64,000 nt of DNA from Aphodovivens sp036306585 (lineage in GTDB: Bacteria > Actinomycetota > Coriobacteriia > Coriobacteriales > Eggerthellaceae): contig JAXJZF010000005.1 of assembly GCA_036306585.1 (NCBI GenBank), positions 310,001 through 374,000 on the forward strand, given 5' to 3'. The notes beneath the pieces were generated by a model that saw only the letters and a program-made list of their open reading frames with translations, had not been told where the DNA came from and ran no database searches. Below are positions 33,668 to 41,908 of the stretch, piece by piece. Each line of letters opens with the position of its first letter. The stretch's first letter is position 1. The position numbers and the translations under genes are program-made.

Positions 33668-33697
33668 ATTATAATGGGCGGTAAGTTTCAGTGTCAA
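33668..33697 (-). promoter_or_regulatory. Consensus promoter of the cbiK-transporter operon
   Basis: On the minus strand TTGACA (33697-33692) and TATAAT (33673-33668) both match the consensus perfectly with an 18-nt spacer. They lie about 45 nt upstream of the riboswitch. A perfect promoter fits control by attenuation further down. TATAAT also reads on the plus strand at 33670-33675, towards glpK, with a poor -35 box. Confidence 0.85.
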
Positions 33698-33958
33698 ACC
33701 ACCGAAGAAGGATGGACGGGTCCCGCTGACTGCGTTCGTTTGTCATTTGCCCCGTCCGACCTGGCACAATGGGGATGACGGCATGTCTCGCAGGGCGGAA
33801 TGCACCGCACTGCGCGAAAGTGCTATGCGAACTGCACAACGCCTTCGTGCGGCGCATGCCCTGCTGCGATGACTCGATGACAAGCGCCGGGCGCTCGCAC
33901 AAGCGGGTGATCGCCTTTCGATGCGATGGGGCGAGGGAGAGAAAGGAAAAGGGCAATT

Positions 33959-35452
33959 ATGGGCGAAACGTACGTGATCGCGCTTGATCAGGGAACCACT
34001 TCATCACGGGCGGTGCTGGTGAATCGGCATGGCCGCATCGTGGATTCCGTGCAAAACCCTTTCCCTCAGATCTTCCCGCAGCCGGGTTGGGTCGAGCATG
34101 ATCCGCGTGACATCCTGTCCTCTCAGATGGGCGCGCTTACCGAGCTTCTGGTGAAGAACGGTCTGGGCCCCTCCGACATCGACAGCATCGGCATCACCAA
34201 TCAGCGCGAGACCGCCGTGGTGTGGAACCGCGAAACCGGCCAGCCGGTGTACAACGCCATCGTGTGGCAGTGCCGCCGCACGGCCGGTATCGTCGACGAG
34301 ATCGCCGGCGACCCCGAGATCGCCCGGACCATCACCCAGCGCACCGGGCTCATCCCCGACCCGTACTTCTCGGCAAGCAAGATCAAGTGGATCCTCGACA
34401 ATGCTCCCGGCGCACGCAAGGACGCCGAGGCGGGCAAGCTCGCCTTCGGCACCATCGATTCCTGGCTCATCTGGACGCTCACCAACGGTGCCGTCCACGC
34501 CACCGACGTAACCAACGCCAGTCGCACCATGCTGTTCGACATTCACGAGATGCGCTGGGACCCGTGGTTGCTCGACCTGTTCGGCATTCCCGCCTCGATG
34601 CTGCCCGAGGTGCGCCCCTCGTCCGGTGATTTCGGCATCACGTCCAATCCCGGCATCGTGGAGGGCATCCCCATCCGCGGTGTGGCGGGCGATCAGCAAT
34701 CGGCGCTGTTCGGGCAGTGCTGCTTTAAGCCGGCGCAGGCCAAGAACACCTACGGCACCGGCTGCTTTCTCCTGCTGAACACGGGCAAGGAGGCGTGCGC
34801 GTCCTCACATGGGCTGGTGACCACCATTGCTGCCTCGGCGCCGGGCGAGGGGCCGATCTACGCGTTGGAGGGTAGCGTGTTCATGGCGGGGGCCCTATTG
34901 CAATGGCTGCGTGACGAGTTGGGCCTTATCTCGTCGGCTGCGGAAAGCGAGGAACTTGCGCGTTCGGTGCCCGATACCGCCGGCGTGACGGTGGTGCCCG
35001 CCTTCACCGGGCTAGGCGCGCCGTACTGGGACTCCCAGGCGCGCGGCGCCATCCTGGGGCTTACGCGCGGCACCAACCGCGCTCACATCGTCCGCGCGGC
35101 GCTGGAGTCGCTGGCGTTCCAGGTGGCCGACCTGGTAGGCGCTATGGAAGCCGATGCGGGCTTCTCGTTCCGCGAGATGCATGTGGACGGCGGCGCATCG
35201 GCGAACGATTTCCTCATGCAGTTCCAAAGCGACATACTGGGCTGCGCGTTGCATCGTCCTGCCTGCCTGGAGACCACCGCGCTGGGCGCGGCTTACCTCG
35301 CTGGGCTCGCCGGCGGCTACTGGTCGGGCACCGACGAGCTGTCCTCCTTGCGCGAGAGCGAGAAGGACTTCACGCCCGAAATGGGCGAGAAGGAACGTGG
35401 AAGCCTTTTGAATGGTTGGCATCAGGCGGTTCGGACTGTCATGGTGCATTAA
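33959..35452 (+). CDS. glpK: Glycerol kinase GlpK
   Basis: GlpK phosphorylates glycerol to glycerol-3-phosphate in the cytoplasm. The 497-residue protein is standard in length and has the FGGY-kinase motifs: ALDQGTTSSRAV (about 7-18), NQRETAVVWNRETG, GVAGDQQSALFGQ, KNTYGTGCFLL and MHVDGGASANDFLMQFQ. The ATG at 33959 was chosen because GAAAGGAAAAGGG precedes it and because family members begin just before the DQGTT motif. No glpF or glpD lies nearby. The 260 bases before it hold no gene. Confidence 0.96.
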   Translation: MGETYVIALDQGTTSSRAVLVNRHGRIVDSVQNPFPQIFPQPGWVEHDPRDILSSQMGALTELLVKNGLGPSDIDSIGITNQRETAVVWNRETGQPVYNAIVWQCRRTAGIVDEIAGDPEIARTITQRTGLIPDPYFSASKIKWILDNAPGARKDAEAGKLAFGTIDSWLIWTLTNGAVHATDVTNASRTMLFDIHEMRWDPWLLDLFGIPASMLPEVRPSSGDFGITSNPGIVEGIPIRGVAGDQQSALFGQCCFKPAQAKNTYGTGCFLLLNTGKEACASSHGLVTTIAASAPGEGPIYALEGSVFMAGALLQWLRDELGLISSAAESEELARSVPDTAGVTVVPAFTGLGAPYWDSQARGAILGLTRGTNRAHIVRAALESLAFQVADLVGAMEADAGFSFREMHVDGGASANDFLMQFQSDILGCALHRPACLETTALGAAYLAGLAGGYWSGTDELSSLRESEKDFTPEMGEKERGSLLNGWHQAVRTVMVH

Positions 35453-35488
35453 TATAGGCGCATCGGCATCGAACGGGGGAGGAACACG

Positions 35489-35926
35489 ATGAACATCAGC
35501 ATCGCAAGCGACCATGCAGGATTCGAGCAGAAAGAGGCCCTGCGCGACTATCTGACGGCGCAGGGGCACATGGTCTGCGACCGCGGCCCGGCAAGCGACG
35601 ATAGGGTGGACTATCCCGATTACGCCGCGCCCGTCGCGCGCGATGTGGCCGAAGGCGTCGCCGAATACGGCGTGCTGGTGTGCGGGACCGGTATCGGCAT
35701 GGCGGTGGCGGCGAACAAGATTCACGGCGTGCGCGCGGTCAACTGCATCAACGTGCAGTTCGCGCAACTCGCGCGCGAGCATAATGACGCTAACGTGGTC
35801 ACGCTATCCGGGCGCTTCGTCGATCTGCAGGAAAACGAGCGCATTTTGGATGCGTTTTTGTCCACCGGGTTCGGCGGCGGGCGCCATGCGGGCCGCGTGG
35901 CGAAGATCATGGCGCTCGAAAGCTAG
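35489..35926 (+). CDS. rpiB: Ribose-5-phosphate isomerase B RpiB
   Basis: RpiB interconverts ribose-5-phosphate and ribulose-5-phosphate. The 145-residue length is typical. Motifs are ASDHAGFEQKEAL at the N-terminus, the catalytic Cys in LVCGTGIGMAVAANK (about 64-78) and REHNDANVVTLSGR near 94-107. GGGGGAGG lies upstream of the ATG. Spacing to glpK (36 nt) and to the deaminase gene (32 nt) suggests one transcript. Confidence 0.94.
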   Translation: MNISIASDHAGFEQKEALRDYLTAQGHMVCDRGPASDDRVDYPDYAAPVARDVAEGVAEYGVLVCGTGIGMAVAANKIHGVRAVNCINVQFAQLAREHNDANVVTLSGRFVDLQENERILDAFLSTGFGGGRHAGRVAKIMALES

Positions 35927-35958
35927 GGCGTTTGCGGGAAGCAGGTAAGGAGCATCTC

Positions 35959-36435
35959 ATGGCAACGGACCATCGTCCCAGTTGGGATGAGTATTTCATG
36001 ACGTTGGCGAACGAGGTTGCCACGCGCACGACATGCATGCGCCGCGCAGTGGGCGCCGTCATCGTCAAGGATCGTCGCATCTTGGCGACGGGCTACAACG
36101 GCGTTCCCACCGGGCTGCGCCACTGCGACGAGACCGGTTGCCTACGTCAGGAACTCGGCGTGCCTTCGGGACAGCGTCATGAGATCTGCCGCGGCCTGCA
36201 TGCCGAGCAGAACGCCATCATCCAAGCGGCGCGCTACGGCATCAATATCACCGGTGCGTCCATCTACATAACCACTCAGCCCTGCGTGGTGTGCGCCAAG
36301 ATGCTCATCAACGCGGGTATCGACGAGATCATCTACCAGAACCCCTACCCCGACGAGCTGGCGATGTCCATGCTCGAGGAAGCGGGCATCAAGATGCGCG
36401 TCTACGAAGGCGAGGGCGGAGAAGCTGAAATCTAG
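35959..36435 (+). CDS. dCMP deaminase (ComEB-type)
   Basis: This protein is predicted to convert dCMP to dUMP for thymidylate synthesis. The 158-residue protein has zinc-binding motifs of the cytidine/deoxycytidylate deaminase family: HAEQNAI (catalytic His-Ala-Glu, about 86-92) and TTQPCVVCAKML (PCxxC, about 110-121). An additional Cys/His cluster (HCDETGC...) typical of ComEB-like dCMP deaminases is also present. The ATG at 35959 follows TAAGGAGC. It is the third gene after glpK and rpiB on the same strand. Confidence 0.92.
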   Translation: MATDHRPSWDEYFMTLANEVATRTTCMRRAVGAVIVKDRRILATGYNGVPTGLRHCDETGCLRQELGVPSGQRHEICRGLHAEQNAIIQAARYGINITGASIYITTQPCVVCAKMLINAGIDEIIYQNPYPDELAMSMLEEAGIKMRVYEGEGGEAEI

Positions 36436-36633
36436 CTGAAAGCGCCCGGTCAGGTGGTGGGGCGGGCGATTGCGACTCGCCAACTCCCCCTGCAGGGAGG
36501 GCGGTGGCGGCGTGCTCTGCAGGGCGAGTTTCCCGAGTGGCGATTCGGCTCGCCGCTGCCCCAAGTATGCTTCCGCTCACCAAAAAATGCCGCGGGAAAA
36601 TACGGTTTTTTTCATAAGACCGTAACCTTTCCG

Positions 36634-36642
36634 TTATTATAC
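36634..36642 (+). promoter_or_regulatory. Putative -10 region of the ATP synthase operon
   Basis: TTATTATAC sits in an AT-rich patch that stands out from the GC-rich surroundings, about 55 nt before the first gene of the operon. It lies within a small palindrome, CCGT-TATTAT-ACGG (36631-36644). I cannot see a clear -35 box, so the call is weak. Confidence 0.4.
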
Positions 36643-36695
36643 GGGAGGTTTTGTAACAGGAGGGGCGCCTAGGGGCGCCGGGACGAAAGCAAGGT

Positions 36696-36977
36696 ATGGC
36701 ACTAGCTATCGTGTTAGGGGCTGCGTCGGGAATCGTCGGGTTCCTGCCGCTGTATGGAAGCCTCCAGTTGGCGAAACGGGCTACAAGAACCAGCAATCTG
36801 GGCCACATGGGCTCGCTGCTTCTGGGGGTTCTCGTATCGATCGTCATTCTATTTTGCGCTGCCATCGCCTGCGTGCTTATCGCCCGCGCCGTGGCATTGC
36901 CCTTCGTGTTGGCAGAGGTGCTGGCCCTCATCGTCGTCGCCATCGGCTTCGGCGTGATGCGGTTGGTGCGGAAATAA
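36696..36977 (+). CDS. Small membrane protein at the head of the atp operon (AtpI-like position)
   Basis: The 93-residue product is almost wholly hydrophobic, with three likely membrane helices (about 3-22, 38-60 and 64-87) and a short basic middle loop (KRATR). It lies 18 nt upstream of atpB, where many bacteria carry atpI (uncI), an accessory gene for rotor assembly or magnesium uptake. I do not see a clear AtpI sequence signature, so the role is inferred from position and topology. The ribosome-binding site is poor (AAGCAAGGT before the ATG). Confidence 0.7.
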   Translation: MALAIVLGAASGIVGFLPLYGSLQLAKRATRTSNLGHMGSLLLGVLVSIVILFCAAIACVLIARAVALPFVLAEVLALIVVAIGFGVMRLVRK

Positions 36978-36995
36978 GACGGAAAGGTAAGCCTC

Positions 36996-37784
36996 GTGAA
37001 TCCAGTAGAGACGCTATCCGAAGGTGCGGTGCATCTTCAGCATTCGTTCGATCCCTCCTTGGTGATCGATTTCGGGAATGGCTATGGGATCACGCAGTAC
37101 ATGATGTACGTGATCCTGGTGTTCGTCCTGACGCTGCTCGTTGTCCTGTTGATCGGCAAGCGGCTCACGCTCGTCCCCAAGGGCAAGTTCACGAACATGG
37201 TCGAGTACGGCTACGAGTTCGTGCGCAAGGACATGGGTGAGAGCGCGATCGGCCATGGTTACAAGAAGCATCTGCCGTTCTTGGCGACGCTGTTCTTCTT
37301 CATCCTGATCGCAAACTTCATCGGTTTGATCCCCGGTGCTAAGGCCGCTACGGGCACAATCTCGGTGACCTGGGCGCTGGCCTTGATTTCTTTCATCTAC
37401 TTCAACTACTGGGGCGTGCGCGCCCATGGCGGCTGGGGCTACATCAAATCCATCGCGCCGTCCGGCCTGCCCAAGCCCATGGTTCCCGTCATCTGGGTGT
37501 TCGAGTTCATTTCCCTGGTGCTTCGCCTGCTCACGCTGGCTGTCCGACTTTACGGCAACATGTTCGCCGGGCATATGGTCCTAGGCATCTTCGCTCTGGC
37601 GACCAGCGTGTTCATTCAGTCCGCCATCGCAACGGGCAACGTGCTGTTCGGTCTCCCGCCTATTGGCTGGATGCTGCTGCTCATCGCCATGTACGCGATG
37701 GAGACTCTGGTGGCGTTCCTGCAGGCTTACGTGTTCACTACCTTGTCGGCGGTGTACATCAGCCTGGCGACGAGCGAGCACTAA
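36996..37784 (+). CDS. atpB: ATP synthase subunit a
   Basis: Subunit a is the stator channel of Fo. The 262-residue protein has five to six hydrophobic helices. The essential Arg lies in VLRLLTLAVRLYGNMFAGHM (about 169-188), with the conserved RLxxNMxxGH pattern. The C-terminal helix includes AMETLVAFLQAYVFTTL. The start is GTG (GGAAAGGTAAG upstream). It is the second gene of the operon and is followed 160 nt later by atpE. Confidence 0.95.
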   Translation: MNPVETLSEGAVHLQHSFDPSLVIDFGNGYGITQYMMYVILVFVLTLLVVLLIGKRLTLVPKGKFTNMVEYGYEFVRKDMGESAIGHGYKKHLPFLATLFFFILIANFIGLIPGAKAATGTISVTWALALISFIYFNYWGVRAHGGWGYIKSIAPSGLPKPMVPVIWVFEFISLVLRLLTLAVRLYGNMFAGHMVLGIFALATSVFIQSAIATGNVLFGLPPIGWMLLLIAMYAMETLVAFLQAYVFTTLSAVYISLATSEH

Positions 37785-37944
37785 GGTGTAGCGGCCGGTT
37801 CGTCCCGGCATGCCGCCTGCGGCGGCGCAATGCGCCAGAAGGCGCAATCGATTTCGGTAACTTGGCCGGACGCCTCGTCTGGCTGGGGGAATAAAGGTAA
37901 GGCCTCGGAAGAAAGATCCCAGGCCGTGCAAAAGGAGGAAAGAA

Positions 37945-38163
37945 GTGGAAAGCATCCTGGTAATCTCGGCACTGAAGGTTATTGGCTACGGCCTGGCCGC
38001 CATCGGCCCTGGCATCGGCATCGGCATCGCCTGCTACGGCTGCTGCGTCGCGACCGCCCGTCAGCCTGAACTGCAGGGCCGTCTGTTCACGAACTTCATC
38101 ATTGGTGCTGCTCTGGCTGAGGCACTGGCCCTTATCGGCTTCGTCGTCGCCCTCATCCTTTAA
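37945..38163 (+). CDS. atpE: ATP synthase subunit c
   Basis: Subunit c forms the rotor ring. The 72-residue hairpin protein has two membrane helices joined by the polar loop ARQPELQG (about 38-45). The ion-carrying carboxylate is E59 in AALAEALAL. The first helix has GPGIGIGIACYG; it lacks the Gln, and the second helix lacks the Ser or Thr after the Glu, that mark sodium-binding rings, so proton coupling is more likely. The start is GTG with AAAGGAGG 7 nt upstream. Confidence 0.95.
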   Translation: MESILVISALKVIGYGLAAIGPGIGIGIACYGCCVATARQPELQGRLFTNFIIGAALAEALALIGFVVALIL

Positions 38164-38215
38164 ATTCCCGTTGTTGCACCGCAGTATGAGCAACGGTCTT
38201 AAAGGAGGAGCGAAG

Positions 38216-38830
38216 GTGAAAGAAGGAGCAAAGAAAGCATTCGCCCGTTTGGGCGGGGTGGTTGTTGCCGCAGGCACCGCCACCTGCGCTTTCCCGGCCC
38301 TCGCTTTTGCAAGCGAGGAATCGAGCGGTATCAGCGCGATTCTCCCCCAGATGGACGAATTCGTGCCGATGCTGATCGCCTTCATCATCCTCTGGATCAT
38401 CCTCGCGAAGTTCGGCTGGCCTAAGTTCGAGGCTATGCTGTCCAAGCGCGAGAATACGATCAAGGAAGCTCTGGAGAAGGCGGAGAGCACGCGCGTCGAA
38501 AGCGAGCGCGTCCTCGCCGAATACCAGCAGCAGCTTGATGAAGCGAAGGCGCAATCTGCCCAGATCGTGGCGGATGCTAAGAAGACGGCCGAAGCCGTGA
38601 AGGCCGATATCACCGCTAAGGCTCAGACCGAGGCGGCAGCCATGATCGAGAAAGCGCGCGACGCCATCGAGGCGGAGAAGAAAGCCGCTGTCGCCGAGCT
38701 GCAGGGCTCGGTGGTCGACCTGTCCATTTCCGTGGCGGGTCGTCTGATCGGCGAGGATCTCAACGATGACCAGCATCGTAAGATCATCGAGCGCTATGCG
38801 ACCGAGGCGGGCAGCTTCAATGCCAACTAA
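38216..38830 (+). CDS. atpF: ATP synthase subunit b with a signal-like N-terminus
   Basis: Subunit b is the peripheral stalk. The 204-residue protein has the usual single membrane helix (about 50-68, PMLIAFIILWIILAKFGWP) followed by a long charged coiled coil. Ahead of it lies an extra N-terminal segment of about 32 residues with basic residues, a hydrophobic core and an ALAFA ending, like a cleavable signal peptide. The GTG start is supported by AAAGGAGGAG with good spacing; an in-frame ATG 30 nt earlier is possible. It overlaps atpH by 11 nt. Confidence 0.93.
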   Translation: MKEGAKKAFARLGGVVVAAGTATCAFPALAFASEESSGISAILPQMDEFVPMLIAFIILWIILAKFGWPKFEAMLSKRENTIKEALEKAESTRVESERVLAEYQQQLDEAKAQSAQIVADAKKTAEAVKADITAKAQTEAAAMIEKARDAIEAEKKAAVAELQGSVVDLSISVAGRLIGEDLNDDQHRKIIERYATEAGSFNAN

Positions 38831-39401
38831 TCGCCTTGTCGTCAAAGAATCAATCGCCGTGTACGCGTCGACCTTATTCGACGCGGTAAGCGCGGCTGAC
38901 GGCCAGGACGGCGTGCTGGAGGTGCGCGACCAGCTGGTTCAGGTTGCCTCCGCCATCCGTGGCAATGTGGATCTTTCCACGGCCCTCTCCGACAGCGCGT
39001 TCGCGCCTGAGCAGAGGGGCGAGCTGGCACGCAATGTGTTCGCGCAGTGCAATCCGGCTCTTGCCGAAGTGCTGGGCGTCATGGCCGAGCGCAACGAGAC
39101 CAATTTGATCTCGCGTGTTGCGGCCGCCTACGAAGAGCAGCTGGGAACCAAGCTGAACCTGTGCGTGGTCGACGTGACCACCGTGGTTCCGCTGGACGAC
39201 CACCTGCGCGACGTTATCACTAAGAAAGCCGAAACCGAACTGGGGATGAAGGTCGTGCTCGAAGAGCACGTCGATAATTCCCTGTTGGGCGGTATCATCA
39301 TGAGCGCGAATGGCAAGCGCATCGATGCAAGCATGCGCTTCCAGCTGGCCAATGCCCGCAACGTGCTCAAGCAAGCAACAGTAGATGGAGGTGAATGCTA
39401 G
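38820..39401 (+). CDS. atpH: ATP synthase subunit delta
   Basis: Subunit delta connects the F1 head to the b stalk. The 193-residue protein has an all-helical N-terminal half beginning near AVYASTLFDAV and the C-terminal signature in DNSLLGGIIMSANGKRIDASMRFQL (shown here as two blocks: DNSLLGGII and GKRIDASMRFQL), typical of AtpH. The ATG at 38820 overlaps the end of atpF; the gene ends 7 nt inside atpA. Length is normal. Confidence 0.94.
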   Translation: MPTNRLVVKESIAVYASTLFDAVSAADGQDGVLEVRDQLVQVASAIRGNVDLSTALSDSAFAPEQRGELARNVFAQCNPALAEVLGVMAERNETNLISRVAAAYEEQLGTKLNLCVVDVTTVVPLDDHLRDVITKKAETELGMKVVLEEHVDNSLLGGIIMSANGKRIDASMRFQLANARNVLKQATVDGGEC

Positions 39402-40966
39402 TGACTGAAATCACCGCACAGTCCATTGACGAAGCTCTGCGCAAGCAGCTGGCCGCCCTCGAAGTAAGCGTCGATTCTCGCGAGGTCGGCACGGTCATCC
39501 AGGTTGGTGACGGTATTGCTCGCGTCGACGGCCTGCGCAACGCCATGGCCGGCGAGCTCCTCGAGTTCATGGGGGAGGGCGGCAAGACCGTTTACGGCCT
39601 CGCCCAGAACCTCGAAGAGGACGAGGTGGGCGCCGTGCTCTTGGGCGATGTCACCGCAATCAAGGAGAACGACCAGGTCCGCACGACCGGTCGCATCATG
39701 GAGGTTCCCGCCGGCGATGCTCTGCTCGGCCGCGTGGTGAATCCGCTGGGCATGCCGCTGGACGGCAAGGGCCCCGTTGCCACTACGGCAACCCGCCCGG
39801 TCGAGTTCAAGGCGCCCGGCGTCATCAGCCGCAAACCCGTGCATGAGCCCATGCAAACGGGCATCCTGGCAGTGGACTCGATGATCCCCATCGGCCGCGG
39901 CCAGCGTGAGTTGATCATCGGCGACCGCCAGACAGGCAAAACCGCTATCGCCATCGATGCCATCATCAACCAAAAGGGTCAGGACATGATCTGCATCTAC
40001 GTTGCGATCGGTCAGAAGGCCTCTACGGTTGCCGGTGTCATGGAGACGCTCGAGAAGTACGGCGCGATGGACTACACCATCATCGTGTCCGCTACCGCAG
40101 CGGATTCTGCACCGCTGCAGTACATCGCCCCTATGGCAGGTGCTGCAATGGGCGAGTACTTCGTGTACAACGGCGTCGATGGCAAGCCTGCCGGCCCCGA
40201 GAACCCCGGTCGCCACGTGCTCATCGTCTACGATGACTTGTCCAAGCAGGCTGTGGCCTATCGTCAGATGTCTCTGACCCTGCGCCGCCCGCCGGGACGC
40301 GAGGCTTACCCGGGTGACATCTTCTATCTGCATTCTCGTCTGCTCGAGCGTGCTGTGAAGATGTCCGACGAGTACGGTCATGGCTCCATGACGGCTCTGC
40401 CCATCATCGAGACCCAGGCAGGCGACGTGTCGGCATACATCCCGACCAACGTCATCTCCATTACCGACGGCCAGATCTTCCTGACCACCGACCTGTTCTT
40501 CCAGGGCCAGCGCCCTGCAGTCGACGTAGGCATTTCAGTGTCCCGCGTTGGCGGCTCCGCGCAGACCAAGGCAATGAAGTCGGTTGCCGGCACCCTGCGT
40601 CTGGACCTCGCTTCCTACCGCGAGATGCAGGCGTTCACCCAGTTCGGCAGCGACCTCGACAAGGCCACGCAGGATCAGCTGAACCGTGGCGCGCATATGA
40701 CCGAACTGCTGAAGCAGGGTCGTTACGTGCCCATGCCGTTCTATGATCAGGCGATCGCCATCTACGCCGCCGGTCAGGGCTATATGGATGACATTCCGGT
40801 TCGCGACGTCGTCCGCTTCCGCGGAGAGATGCTCGAGTACCTGCATGCCTCCCATGCCGACCTGGTGAAGAGCGTCGAGGACGAGAAGAAGTTCACCGAC
40901 GAGACGAAGGCAGGCCTGAACAGCGCGATCGAAGCGTTCAAGACCCAGTTCCAGCCCTCGATGTAA
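39395..40966 (+). CDS. atpA: ATP synthase subunit alpha
   Basis: Subunit alpha is the non-catalytic nucleotide-binding subunit of F1. The 523-residue protein has Walker A GDRQTGKTAIAIDA (about 171-184), VVNPLGMPLDGKGP and the signature region LRRPPGREAYPGD. GGAGGTGA is upstream; translation may start at ATG 39395 or at GTG 39401, two codons later. It overlaps atpH by 7 nt, and atpG follows after 12 nt. Confidence 0.97.
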   Translation: MLVTEITAQSIDEALRKQLAALEVSVDSREVGTVIQVGDGIARVDGLRNAMAGELLEFMGEGGKTVYGLAQNLEEDEVGAVLLGDVTAIKENDQVRTTGRIMEVPAGDALLGRVVNPLGMPLDGKGPVATTATRPVEFKAPGVISRKPVHEPMQTGILAVDSMIPIGRGQRELIIGDRQTGKTAIAIDAIINQKGQDMICIYVAIGQKASTVAGVMETLEKYGAMDYTIIVSATAADSAPLQYIAPMAGAAMGEYFVYNGVDGKPAGPENPGRHVLIVYDDLSKQAVAYRQMSLTLRRPPGREAYPGDIFYLHSRLLERAVKMSDEYGHGSMTALPIIETQAGDVSAYIPTNVISITDGQIFLTTDLFFQGQRPAVDVGISVSRVGGSAQTKAMKSVAGTLRLDLASYREMQAFTQFGSDLDKATQDQLNRGAHMTELLKQGRYVPMPFYDQAIAIYAAGQGYMDDIPVRDVVRFRGEMLEYLHASHADLVKSVEDEKKFTDETKAGLNSAIEAFKTQFQPSM

Positions 40967-40978
40967 GGAAGGTAGCTT

Positions 40979-41908
40979 ATGCCCAACCTTCACGACATTG
41001 AAAGGCGCATCAACTCGGTCAGCTCGACGAAGCAGATCACGCGCACGATGGAAATGGTGGCAGCAGCCAAGATCCGTCGCGCAACCGAGCGCGCGGAGAA
41101 TGCTCTGCCGTGGGCGAACATCATCTCCAACATGCTCATCAGCACGGCAAAGTATGCACCTCTTGATACCGAGCCGACGCTGCAGAAGCACGAGGAGCTG
41201 AAGAAGGCAGTCGTCGTCGTCGTTACCTCCGACCGTGGCCTTGCCGGCGGGTTCAACAGCAATGTGCTGCGCCACGCCGAAAAGGTCATCAAGGAGAAAG
41301 AGCGTCAGGGCATCGAGGTTGAGGTCATCGCATGCGGCAAGAAGGCCATCAGCTACTTCACGTACCGTGGCATCAAGCCGGTGTTCGAGTTCCGCAACCT
41401 CTCCGCTGACCCCACGTACGAGGAGGCCGCTGAGATCTCCCAGTACACGGGTGACGGTTACCACTACGGGCGTAACGATGAGGTCATCCTCATCTTTAAC
41501 CATGCGAAGAACAACGCCGAGCAGACGTTGATCCAGCAGCAGGTTCTGCCCGTGGACCTGACGCCGTATGCCGACATCTTGGGCCTCAAGCCCAAGGAGG
41601 AAGATGTTTTCGACTACTTCCGCGAGAAGGATCTCGAGAGTCTTCCCGGCGACATCCACTTCGAGCCTGATGCCGAAACGTGCCTGTTCGAGCTGATGAA
41701 GGCGTACCTGCGTAACACGTACTACTACGCACTCATCGACTCGGCGGCTGCTGAGCAGGGCGCTCGTCGCTCGGCAATGAAGTCGGCTACCGACAACGCC
41801 AACGAAATGGTCGAGACATTGACCAGACTGTATAACCGTGTCCGTCAGGGTGCCATCACGACTGAGATCACCGAGATCGTCGGTGGCGCAGCGGCTTTGG
41901 AGGAATAA
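40979..41908 (+). CDS. atpG: ATP synthase subunit gamma
   Basis: Subunit gamma is the central rotor shaft. The 309-residue protein has the N-terminal signature DIERRINSVSSTKQITRTME (about 5-24), the TSDRGLAGGFNSNV motif (about 82-95) and the C-terminal signature SAMKSATDNANEMVETL. GGAAGGTAGC precedes the ATG. The next gene, atpD, begins directly after its stop codon. Confidence 0.97.
   Translation: MPNLHDIERRINSVSSTKQITRTMEMVAAAKIRRATERAENALPWANIISNMLISTAKYAPLDTEPTLQKHEELKKAVVVVVTSDRGLAGGFNSNVLRHAEKVIKEKERQGIEVEVIACGKKAISYFTYRGIKPVFEFRNLSADPTYEEAAEISQYTGDGYHYGRNDEVILIFNHAKNNAEQTLIQQQVLPVDLTPYADILGLKPKEEDVFDYFREKDLESLPGDIHFEPDAETCLFELMKAYLRNTYYYALIDSAAAEQGARRSAMKSATDNANEMVETLTRLYNRVRQGAITTEITEIVGGAAALEE

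Noticed and set aside
37945..38163. Sodium-translocating ATP synthase
   Set aside because: The c subunit lacks the Gln in helix 1 and the Ser/Thr after the key Glu that bind sodium in known Na+ rings.
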